Source: Suilimivivens sp963638365 (GTDB lineage: Bacteria > Bacillota > Clostridia > Lachnospirales > Lachnospiraceae). Taken from it: a stretch of DNA of 64,000 nucleotides. The first letter of the stretch is position 1. Every line of letters begins with the position of its first letter. Shown here in pieces: positions 43,372 through 51,563 of the stretch. The stretch is taken from positions 1 to 64,000 of the forward strand of contig CAVHRK010000076.1 of the NCBI GenBank assembly GCA_963638365.1, in the 5' to 3' direction. The translations under genes were made by a program, and so were the position numbers. The notes beneath the pieces were generated by a model, which saw only the letters and a program-made list of their open reading frames with translations, had not been told where the DNA came from and ran no database searches.

Positions 43372-45375
43372 ATGGATCATTTTAAGTTAGTATCAGAATA
43401 TCAGCCCACCGGCGATCAGCCACAGGCGATTGCAGAGCTGGTGAAGGGATTTCAGGAAGGAAACCAGTTTGAAACGCTGCTGGGAGTGACCGGATCCGGT
43501 AAGACCTTTACCATGGCGAATGTAATTGCTGCACTGAATAAGCCGACGCTGGTGATTGCACATAATAAAACATTAGCAGGGCAGTTGTATGGAGAATTCA
43601 AGGAATTCTTTCCGGAGAATGCGGTGGAGTATTTCGTATCCTATTACGATTACTATCAGCCGGAGGCGTATGTTCCTTCGTCGGATACCTATATTGCGAA
43701 GGATTCTTCCATTAATGATGAAATTGATAAATTAAGGTTGTCAGCGACGGCATCTCTTTCTGAGAGAAAGGATGTTGTGGTGGTGGCAAGTGTATCCTGT
43801 ATTTATGGTCTGGGTTCTCCGGATGACTATCAGGATATGATGGTATCTCTGCGTCCGGGAATGAGTAAGGACCGGGATCAGGTCATTAAGGAATTGATTG
43901 ATATCCGTTATGACCGCAACGACATGGATCTGGAACGGAGTTGTTTCCGGGTCCGTGGTGATGTGCTTGAGATTTATCCGGCACAGGGCGGCGATTATCT
44001 GATCCGGGTAGAGTTTTTCGGAGATGAAATCGACCGTATCACAGAGGTAGAGCCTTTGAGCGGTAAGGTGCATGCATCGCTGCAGCATATTACCATCTTC
44101 CCGGCATCACACTATGTCGTACCGCAGGAGAAGATTAATAAAGCCTGTGAAGCACTGGAGGAAGAACTGGAAGAGCGGGTACGCTTTTTCAAGAGTGAGG
44201 ATAAGCTTCTGGAAGCACAGCGTATCTCCGAAAGGACAAACTTTGACATCGAGATGCTGCGTGAGACCGGCTTCTGCTCGGGAATTGAGAACTATTCACG
44301 TCACTTAAACGGTATGCGGGAGGGCGAACCGCCACATACTCTGTTAGATTATTTCAAGGATGATTTTCTCATCATTATTGATGAGTCCCATATTACGATC
44401 CCGCAGATCGGGGCGATGTATGTCGGAGACCGTTCGAGGAAAACTACTCTTGTGGATTATGGTTTCCGTCTGCCATCGGCACTGGATAACCGGCCGCTGA
44501 ACTTTGGAGAATTCGAGCAGCATATTGACCAGATGCTGTTCGTATCCGCAACCCCTTCCACGTATGAGGAGGAGCATGAGCTGCTGCGGACGGAGCAGAT
44601 TATCCGGCCGACGGGACTGTTGGATCCGGAGATTTTCGTTCGTCCGGTAGAAGGGCAGATTGATGATCTGATTTCAGAGATCCGGAAGGAAACAGAGAAG
44701 CATAATAAGGTTCTGGTAACCACGCTCACGAAGCGGATGGCAGAGGATCTGACCGATTATATGAAGGATGTGGGAATCCGTGTGAAGTACCTGCATTCCG
44801 ATATTGATACACTGGAACGGGCGCAGATCATCCGGGATATGCGTCTGGATGTCTTTGATGTGCTGGTTGGTATTAACCTTCTGCGTGAGGGATTGGATAT
44901 TCCGGAGATCTCCCTTGTTGCGATTCTCGATGCGGATAAGGAAGGCTTCCTGCGTTCTGAAACATCCCTGATTCAGACCGTGGGACGTGCTGCACGTAAC
45001 GCAGAAGGACATGTTATCATGTATGCCGATAATATGACGGATTCCATGAAGGCGGCAATCGAGGAGACCAGCCGACGCCGGGCCATCCAGCAGAAATATA
45101 ACGAAGAACATCATATTACGCCGCAGACGATTAAGAAGGCAGTCCGCGACCTTATCAGTATCTCCAAGACAATTGCCAAAGAAGAGATCCAGTTTGAGAA
45201 GGATCCGGAATCCATGAGTGCCGATGAATTGAAGAAGCTGATTGCCAAAGTGGAGAAGCAGATGCGAAAGGCAGCAGCTGATCTGAATTTTGAGGCGGCA
45301 GCTGAGCTCCGTGATAAGATGGTAGAGCTTAAGATGAAGCTTCAGGAGATCGAGAGAGAGAAGGAAAAGGAGTAA
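43372..45375 (+). CDS. uvrB: Excinuclease ABC subunit UvrB
   Basis: A 667-aa protein of standard length. The Walker A motif GVTGSGKT, the beta-hairpin YYDYYQPEAY, the DESH box and the late helicase motif QTVGRAARN are all present, and a C-terminal UVR domain (LNFEAAAELRDKM) binds UvrC. It verifies DNA damage in nucleotide excision repair. uvrA follows four bases after the stop, the standard operon order. Confidence 0.98.
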   Translation: MDHFKLVSEYQPTGDQPQAIAELVKGFQEGNQFETLLGVTGSGKTFTMANVIAALNKPTLVIAHNKTLAGQLYGEFKEFFPENAVEYFVSYYDYYQPEAYVPSSDTYIAKDSSINDEIDKLRLSATASLSERKDVVVVASVSCIYGLGSPDDYQDMMVSLRPGMSKDRDQVIKELIDIRYDRNDMDLERSCFRVRGDVLEIYPAQGGDYLIRVEFFGDEIDRITEVEPLSGKVHASLQHITIFPASHYVVPQEKINKACEALEEELEERVRFFKSEDKLLEAQRISERTNFDIEMLRETGFCSGIENYSRHLNGMREGEPPHTLLDYFKDDFLIIIDESHITIPQIGAMYVGDRSRKTTLVDYGFRLPSALDNRPLNFGEFEQHIDQMLFVSATPSTYEEEHELLRTEQIIRPTGLLDPEIFVRPVEGQIDDLISEIRKETEKHNKVLVTTLTKRMAEDLTDYMKDVGIRVKYLHSDIDTLERAQIIRDMRLDVFDVLVGINLLREGLDIPEISLVAILDADKEGFLRSETSLIQTVGRAARNAEGHVIMYADNMTDSMKAAIEETSRRRAIQQKYNEEHHITPQTIKKAVRDLISISKTIAKEEIQFEKDPESMSADELKKLIAKVEKQMRKAAADLNFEAAAELRDKMVELKMKLQEIEREKEKE

Positions 45376-45379
45376 AATT

Positions 45380-48286
45380 ATGAGTATCAAGTTATCCGAC
45401 CAGCATGTGCCGGTTGCTAAGATGCGCCCGCGTGAATACATTAAAATCCGGGGGGCAGCAGAGCATAATCTGAAAAATATCGATGTGGATATCCCGAGAA
45501 ATGAACTGGTAGTTCTGACGGGACTGTCAGGTTCCGGTAAATCCTCTCTGGCATTTGACACAATTTATGCAGAAGGACAGAGACGTTACATGGAGTCCCT
45601 GTCTTCTTATGCCCGTCAGTTCTTAGGACAGATGGAAAAGCCGAATGTAGAGAAGATTGAGGGATTGTCACCCGCCATTTCCATTGACCAGAAATCAACC
45701 AACCGTAACCCGAGATCTACCGTTGGAACCGTAACGGAGATCTATGATTATTTCCGTTTGTTATATGCCAGAATCGGTATTCCACACTGCCCGAACTGCG
45801 GGAAAGAAATCTGTAAGCAGACCGTGGATCAGATGGTGGATCAGATTATGGAGCTTCCGGAAGGAACGAAGATCCAGCTTCTGGCACCGGTTGTCCGCGG
45901 AAGGAAGGGCGAACATGCGAAGGTCTTCGAACGCGCGAAACGAAGCGGTTATGTACGTGTCCGTGTAGATGGCAATATGTATGAACTGTCAGAGGATATT
46001 TCTCTGGACAAGAACATCAAGCATAATATTGAAATTGTCGTAGACCGTCTGGTGATCAAGCCGGAGATTGAACGCCGACTTACCGATTCCATTGAGAATG
46101 TCCTGGCATTGGCCGAGGGACTTCTGATGGTAGACGTGATTGGTGGGGAAACCATCAATTTCAGCCAGAGCTTTTCCTGTCCGGATTGTGGAATCAGTAT
46201 TTCAGAGATTGAGCCGAGAAGCTTTTCCTTCAATAATCCGTTCGGCGCCTGTCCGGTCTGCTTTGGTCTTGGATATAAGATGGAGTTTGATCCGGAACTG
46301 ATGATTCCGGATAAGAAGCTGAGTATAAATGAAGGTGCCATCCAGGTTATGGGCTGGCAGTCGAGTAAGGATGAGGGAAGCTTTACCAATGCGGTTCTGC
46401 GCGCACTTTCGAAGGAGTATAAGTTCAGTCTGGATACCCCGGTTGAGAAGCTGCCCAAAGGTGTTTATGACATGCTGATTTACGGAACGAACGGCAGGGA
46501 AGTGAAGGTGCATTATAAGGGACAGCGTGGAGAAGGAATCTATCCGATTGTTTTTGAAGGAATTATTAAGAATACCGAGAAGCGGTACCGTGAAACGGGT
46601 TCGGATATTATGAAGCAGGAATATGAAACCTTTATGCGCATTACACCGTGTAAGGAATGTAACGGAATGCGTCTTAAGAAGGAATCCTTAAGCGTGACGG
46701 TGTGTGGTAAGAATATTTATGAGATTACCTCCATGCCGACCTGTGATCTGAATGAGTTTTTGCAGAATATGGAGCTTACCGCGCAGCAGCAGATCATTGG
46801 AAAACAGGTATTGAAGGAGATTAAGGCGAGAGTCGGATTCCTTGTGGATGTCGGCCTGGATTACCTGTCGCTTTCGAGGGCAACGGGAACCCTGTCCGGA
46901 GGGGAAGCACAGCGTATCCGTCTGGCAACACAGATTGGTTCCGGACTTGTGGGTGTGTGCTATATTCTCGATGAGCCGAGCATTGGCCTTCATCAGAAGG
47001 ATAACGATAAGCTGTTAAATACCCTGAAGAATTTAAGAGATCTTGGTAACACGCTGATTGTGGTAGAACATGATGAGGATACCATGCTGGAAGCCGATGA
47101 CATTGTGGATATCGGCCCCGGTGCCGGATCCCATGGTGGAGAAGTGGTGGCACATGGAACGGCCGAAGAGATCATGAAGATTGAAGGTTCACTGACCGGT
47201 CAGTATTTAAGCGGCAGAATGCAGATCCCGGTTCCACAGACACGCCGTAAGCCGAAGGACTGGCTTAAGATCACCGGTGCGCAGGAAAATAACTTAAAGA
47301 ACATTGATGTGAAGATCCCGTTGGGGGTATTTACCTGTGTTACGGGCGTATCCGGATCCGGCAAGAGCTCTCTGGTAAATGAGATTTTGTATAAGACACT
47401 GGCACGGGAACTGAACCGTGCGAGAACCATTCCAGGTAAACATAAGAATATTACAGGAATTAAAAAGCTGGATAAGGTGATTGACATTGACCAGTCGCCG
47501 ATCGGACGTACGCCACGTTCCAATCCGGCAACCTATACCGGAGTTTTCGATCAGATCCGTGACCTGTTTGCGGGAACACCGGATGCCAAAGCCCGCGGTT
47601 ATAAGAAGGGACGTTTCAGCTTTAATGTCAAGGGCGGCCGCTGCGAAAACTGTGGGGGTGACGGTATTATCAAGATTGAAATGCATTTCCTTCCGGATGT
47701 GTATGTACCGTGTGAAGTCTGTGGCGGTAAGCGGTATAACCGTGAAACCCTGGAAGTGAAATATAAAGGGAAGAATATCTATGATATTCTGGATATGACC
47801 GTGGAAGAGGCCGTGCCGTTCTTTGAAAATGTGCCGTCGATCCGTAATAAGATCGAAACCCTGAATGATGTCGGACTTTCCTATATTAAACTGGGACAGC
47901 CTTCCACGACATTATCCGGCGGGGAAGCACAGAGGATCAAGCTGGCAACGGAATTGAGCCGGAGAAGTACCGGAAATACCATTTATATTCTGGATGAGCC
48001 GACAACCGGACTTCACTTCGCAGATGTGCACAAGCTGGTAGAGATTCTGCAGCGTCTGACTGATAACGGAAATACGGTTGTCGTGATAGAGCATAATCTT
48101 GATGTCATTAAGACGGCAGATTATATTATTGACATGGGACCGGATGGTGGTGATCGTGGTGGAACGGTTGTAACCTGTGGCACGCCGGAGGAGGTTGCAG
48201 AACATCCGACGTCTTATACTGGAAAATATGTGAAGAAAATGCTGGCAAGATATAAAGAAAATGTGGAGAAATACCGAAATAAATAA
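45380..48286 (+). CDS. uvrA: Excinuclease ABC subunit UvrA
   Basis: A 968-aa protein with two ABC ATPase units (Walker A TGLSGSGKSSL and TGVSGSGKSSL), two ABC signatures (LSGGEAQRI) and zinc-finger cysteines (CPNCGKEIC, CPDCG, CENCGGDG, CEVCGG). It scans DNA for bulky lesions and loads UvrB. Length is normal. It is cotranscribed with uvrB. Confidence 0.98.
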   Translation: MSIKLSDQHVPVAKMRPREYIKIRGAAEHNLKNIDVDIPRNELVVLTGLSGSGKSSLAFDTIYAEGQRRYMESLSSYARQFLGQMEKPNVEKIEGLSPAISIDQKSTNRNPRSTVGTVTEIYDYFRLLYARIGIPHCPNCGKEICKQTVDQMVDQIMELPEGTKIQLLAPVVRGRKGEHAKVFERAKRSGYVRVRVDGNMYELSEDISLDKNIKHNIEIVVDRLVIKPEIERRLTDSIENVLALAEGLLMVDVIGGETINFSQSFSCPDCGISISEIEPRSFSFNNPFGACPVCFGLGYKMEFDPELMIPDKKLSINEGAIQVMGWQSSKDEGSFTNAVLRALSKEYKFSLDTPVEKLPKGVYDMLIYGTNGREVKVHYKGQRGEGIYPIVFEGIIKNTEKRYRETGSDIMKQEYETFMRITPCKECNGMRLKKESLSVTVCGKNIYEITSMPTCDLNEFLQNMELTAQQQIIGKQVLKEIKARVGFLVDVGLDYLSLSRATGTLSGGEAQRIRLATQIGSGLVGVCYILDEPSIGLHQKDNDKLLNTLKNLRDLGNTLIVVEHDEDTMLEADDIVDIGPGAGSHGGEVVAHGTAEEIMKIEGSLTGQYLSGRMQIPVPQTRRKPKDWLKITGAQENNLKNIDVKIPLGVFTCVTGVSGSGKSSLVNEILYKTLARELNRARTIPGKHKNITGIKKLDKVIDIDQSPIGRTPRSNPATYTGVFDQIRDLFAGTPDAKARGYKKGRFSFNVKGGRCENCGGDGIIKIEMHFLPDVYVPCEVCGGKRYNRETLEVKYKGKNIYDILDMTVEEAVPFFENVPSIRNKIETLNDVGLSYIKLGQPSTTLSGGEAQRIKLATELSRRSTGNTIYILDEPTTGLHFADVHKLVEILQRLTDNGNTVVVIEHNLDVIKTADYIIDMGPDGGDRGGTVVTCGTPEEVAEHPTSYTGKYVKKMLARYKENVEKYRNK

Positions 48287-48303
48287 AAATTCACGAAATC
48301 CCT

Positions 48304-48331
48304 TTGAAAATATTATGGTATGGGTTATAAT
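48304..48331 (+). promoter_or_regulatory. Predicted promoter of mbl
   Basis: TTGAAA at 48304-48309 and TATAAT at 48326-48331 with a 16-base spacer. It lies 36 bases before the mbl start and starts shortly after the uvrA stop. Confidence 0.65.
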
Positions 48332-48367
48332 ATTTATTAATTATGCTGTGAGAATAGAAAGGGGTAC

Positions 48368-49366
48368 ATGAAAATGCAGTACACAGATATCGGTATTGAT
48401 TTAGGAACAGCAAGTATTCTTGTTTACATCAGAGGAAGAGGAGTTGTCCTTAAGGAGCCCTCTGTTGTGGCTTTTGATAGAGATACAGATAAGATTATGG
48501 CAATCGGTGAGGATGCCAGACTGATGCTTGGAAGAACACCGGGCAATATTATTGCTGTACGCCCTCTGCGTCAGGGTGTTATTTCTGATTACCGCGTAAC
48601 GGAACAGATGATGAAATATTTCATTCAGAAGGCAATAGGACGGAAGACATTCCGGAAACCCCGTATTGCAGTCTGCGTACCGAGCGGCGTTACCCAGGTG
48701 GAGCGGAAGGCCGTTGAAGATGCGACTCTTCAGGCCGGTGCACGTGAAGTATCCATTATCGAAGAGCCGATTGCAGCAGCGATTGGTGCGGGAATTGATA
48801 TTTCCAAGCCCTGCGGGAATATGATTGTGGATATCGGTGGCGGTACTTCTGATATTGCAGTCATCTCTCTGGGTGGCACCGTTGTCAGTGCATCGATTAA
48901 GATAGCAGGTGATGATTTTGACGAGGCACTTGTCCGTTACATGCGTAAGAAACACAATTTATTGATTGGTGAAAGAACCGCAGAGGACATTAAGATTAAG
49001 ATTGGTTCCGCCTATAAACGTGCGGAAGTGGATTATATGGACGTTCGTGGACGTAATCTGGTAACCGGTCTGCCGAAGACCATTACCGTGTCCTCCGAAG
49101 AAACCGAGGAAGCACTTCGTGAGGCAACTTCACAGATTATCGAAACGATCCACAGCGTTTTGGAGAAGACTCCTCCGGAGCTGGCAGCCGATATTGCAGA
49201 CCGTGGTATTGTTCTAACCGGTGGTGGTTCTCTGCTCCGCGGCCTTGAAGACCTCATTGCAGAGAAGACCGGAATCAATACGATGACCGCAGAGGATCCG
49301 ATGACTGCAGTAGCAATCGGAACCGGTAAGTATGTTGAATTTTTAGCAGGTTATAAAGAAGATTAA
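48368..49366 (+). CDS. mbl: Rod-shape-determining protein, MreB/Mbl family
   Basis: A 332-aa actin-like protein. The phosphate-binding loops DLGTASILVY and DIGGGTSDIAV and the adenosine motif VLTGGGSLLRG are the MreB signature. It forms cytoskeletal filaments that guide peptidoglycan synthesis. The neighbouring flagellar rod genes fit the mbl/flhO/flhP order of Bacillus, which favours Mbl over MreB proper. AAAGGGG precedes the ATG. Confidence 0.92.
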   Translation: MKMQYTDIGIDLGTASILVYIRGRGVVLKEPSVVAFDRDTDKIMAIGEDARLMLGRTPGNIIAVRPLRQGVISDYRVTEQMMKYFIQKAIGRKTFRKPRIAVCVPSGVTQVERKAVEDATLQAGAREVSIIEEPIAAAIGAGIDISKPCGNMIVDIGGGTSDIAVISLGGTVVSASIKIAGDDFDEALVRYMRKKHNLLIGERTAEDIKIKIGSAYKRAEVDYMDVRGRNLVTGLPKTITVSSEETEEALREATSQIIETIHSVLEKTPPELAADIADRGIVLTGGGSLLRGLEDLIAEKTGINTMTAEDPMTAVAIGTGKYVEFLAGYKED

Positions 49367-49412
49367 AGATAACTGAGAAGGTACTGAACAGTTATGATTA
49401 AGGGAGAACAGA

Positions 49413-50189
49413 ATGGTTAAAGGCTTGTATACTGCCTACACGGGCATGATCAATCAGGAACACAGAATGGATGTACTGACCAACAATCTGGCCAACGCGG
49501 ATACCAACGGATATAAGAAGGAAGGGGCTACGGCACAGTCTTTCGATTCGATTCTTGCGTACAAGATCAAGGATAACTCTGAAGGATATCGTCTGGCGAA
49601 GAGAACCGGTGTGCATAATCCGGGTGTAAAGATTGGTGAAGGTTATACAGACTTTTCCCAGGGACCTTTAAAAACAACGGAGAATCCTTACGATCTGGCG
49701 TTGACCGATAAGGGATTCTTTGCAGTGGAATTTACCAATAAGCAGGGGGATACCTCTGTGAAATATACCAGAGATGGTAACTTTACCCTGAATGAATCCG
49801 GAGAACTGGTGACTCAGGATGGTGACCGTGTCCTTGGAACGAATGGACAGCCGGTGAAGATTGATCCACTGAAGGACACCCAGATCAATGTACAAGGTCA
49901 GGTCATTCAGGATGGCAGAGTCGTAGCGACGATTCAGGTTACGGACTTTGAGGATTATAATTATCTGCAGCGTTATGGCGAGAATTACTTTGAACCGATT
50001 GACGGTGCAACCGAAAAGGATGCCACAGCGAAGGTATATGCCGGATATCTGGAAACTTCGAATATTTCTGTGGTGACGGAAATGGTAAATATGATTACGG
50101 TTTCCAGAGCATATGAGACGAATCAGAAGGTCATTACTACATATGACGGAACGCTTGATATTGCAGCCAACCAGCTTGGCAAAGTATAG
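49413..50189 (+). CDS. Flagellar basal-body rod protein, FlgF/FlhO type
   Basis: A 258-aa protein of the FlgF/FlgG family. The N-terminal helix with NNLANADTNGYKK and the C-terminal helix with VTEMVNMITVSRAYETNQK are the rod-protein signatures. It would be part of the flagellar rod or the distal rod. It is 14 bases from the FlgG-type gene. FlhO-like by position in the order after mbl. Confidence 0.88.
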   Translation: MVKGLYTAYTGMINQEHRMDVLTNNLANADTNGYKKEGATAQSFDSILAYKIKDNSEGYRLAKRTGVHNPGVKIGEGYTDFSQGPLKTTENPYDLALTDKGFFAVEFTNKQGDTSVKYTRDGNFTLNESGELVTQDGDRVLGTNGQPVKIDPLKDTQINVQGQVIQDGRVVATIQVTDFEDYNYLQRYGENYFEPIDGATEKDATAKVYAGYLETSNISVVTEMVNMITVSRAYETNQKVITTYDGTLDIAANQLGKV

Positions 50190-50202
50190 GAGGTAGCAGG
50201 AC

Positions 50203-51021
50203 ATGGTTAGAAGTTTATGGACAGCAGCAACAGGTATGAATGCACAGCAGACGAATGTGGATACCATTGCCAATAATCTTGCCAATGTAAATACAATGGG
50301 ATATAAGACACAGGCTGCACAGTTCAAGACCCTGTTATATCAGACACTTCAGACGGCAACCACTACGGCGAATGGAGATCCGAAGCCGACCAGCTCCCAG
50401 GTGGGACTTGGTGTGCGGAATTCCTCAATTAATTCCATTTTTACACAGGGCAGCTTACTGGATTCCGCCAGTGATACCTCTTTTGCAATCGAGGGAGATG
50501 GCTTCTTTGCAATCCGTGGAGAAGACGGCAATACATACTATACCAGAAACGGTGACTTTACCTGGGCAACGAACGGAGCTAACGGGATGATGCTGACAAC
50601 GACAGACGGACTGCCGGTTCTGGATTCCTCAGGAAGAGCCATTACTTTAAGCAACAATTATGTAACAAGCAGAATTACCATTACCGGAGACGGAAGAATC
50701 TGTTATCCGGATGCCAATAATAATCCGCAGCCAATCGGCATGCAGATTGGTATGTTTCAGTTTAACAATCCAGGAGGCTTGGAACGACAGGGTGACAGCT
50801 TATGGGCAGTAACCGGAGCCAGCGGTCAGGCATTAAACGAAGCAACCAATAACGCTCTTAAGAAGAGTAAGATGGTACAGGGATATCTGGAAGGCTCCAA
50901 TGTGCAGGTTGCTACCGAAATGGTCAACTTAATTGTGGCACAGCGTGCTTATGAAATGAACTCCAAGGCAATTACAACAACCGATGAAATGATGCAGACA
51001 GCCAACAATCTTAAGAGATAA
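50203..51021 (+). CDS. flgG: Flagellar distal rod protein, FlgG/FlhP type
   Basis: A 272-aa rod protein with the N-terminal NNLANVNTMGYK motif and the C-terminal ATEMVNLIVAQRAYEMNSK helix. The pattern fits FlgG (or FlhP in Bacillus naming). It is cotranscribed with the rod gene upstream and the rod-binding gene downstream. AGGAGGT gives the start. The protein is exported by the flagellar type III apparatus. Confidence 0.88.
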   Translation: MVRSLWTAATGMNAQQTNVDTIANNLANVNTMGYKTQAAQFKTLLYQTLQTATTTANGDPKPTSSQVGLGVRNSSINSIFTQGSLLDSASDTSFAIEGDGFFAIRGEDGNTYYTRNGDFTWATNGANGMMLTTTDGLPVLDSSGRAITLSNNYVTSRITITGDGRICYPDANNNPQPIGMQIGMFQFNNPGGLERQGDSLWAVTGASGQALNEATNNALKKSKMVQGYLEGSNVQVATEMVNLIVAQRAYEMNSKAITTTDEMMQTANNLKR

Positions 51022-51061
51022 TCTTTAGGGTACAGCGTCGATGCAGGATCGGAGGATGAAG

Positions 51062-51418
51062 ATGGACATTAGTGGAATTGGATCTTCTGCTTATGCAAGT
51101 TATCTGCAGGAGCAGAATGTATCAGAGACAAAATTAAAGGATCAGATTAACAATACCGATTATTCGACAGCAACAGAGGATGAGCTTTTAGATGCCTGTA
51201 AACAGTTCGAGGCCTATTTCCTCGAACAGGTATTTAAGGAAATGCAGAAGACCGTAGACTGTTTTAAGGATGAGTCATCGAGTACCGATAACAACCTGGT
51301 AAGCTATTTTAGGGATGAGACGATCCAGCAGCTTGCAGAGACATCCACCGAAACACAGGGACTGGGACTTGCACAGATGCTGTATGAACAGATGAAACGG
51401 AATTACGGAATCGACTGA
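51062..51418 (+). CDS. FlgJ-type rod-binding protein, N-terminal domain only
   Basis: A 118-aa protein that matches the N-terminal rod-capping domain of FlgJ (LDACKQFEAYFLEQVFKEM). It lacks the peptidoglycan hydrolase domain found in many proteobacterial FlgJ proteins, as is common in Firmicutes. GGAGG at 51051-51055 decides the ATG at 51062. It closes the rod gene set, followed by a terminator. Confidence 0.85.
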   Translation: MDISGIGSSAYASYLQEQNVSETKLKDQINNTDYSTATEDELLDACKQFEAYFLEQVFKEMQKTVDCFKDESSSTDNNLVSYFRDETIQQLAETSTETQGLGLAQMLYEQMKRNYGID

Positions 51419-51446
51419 TGACACTACATAAATGAGAAGAAAAACT

Positions 51447-51482
51447 GGCTGCTTACGTGAGTTTTCCACGAAGCAGCCTTTT
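51447..51482 (+). terminator. Rho-independent terminator after the flagellar rod genes
   Basis: GGCTGCTT (51447-51454), a bulged A and CGTG pair with CACG and AAGCAGCC (51467-51478), followed by TTTTG. The stem is 12 pairs. Confidence 0.8.
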
Positions 51483-51490
51483 GCGTAGAG

Positions 51491-51538
51491 CACTTAGTGA
51501 AAGCAAGCCAAAGGCGAAGCTTGAGGTTACACTTAGTG
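51491..51538. repeat. CACTTAGTG-flanked palindromic element, REP-like candidate
   Basis: Two copies of CACTTAGTG (51491-51499 and 51530-51538) are 39 bases apart in direct orientation. Each is nearly self-palindromic, and between them CAAGC pairs with GCTTG and GCC with GGC around AAA. Together they could fold into a cruciform. The pattern is what a small dispersed intergenic repeat would look like. It lies between the rod-gene terminator and recD2. Confidence 0.5.
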
Positions 51539-51563
51539 AAACAGATCGAAAGAGGACAATTAT

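Noticed and set aside
44674..45561. Minus-strand 295-codon frame across the uvrB/uvrA junction
   Set aside because: It mirrors the codon bias of two certain genes and has no ribosome binding site or recognisable domain.
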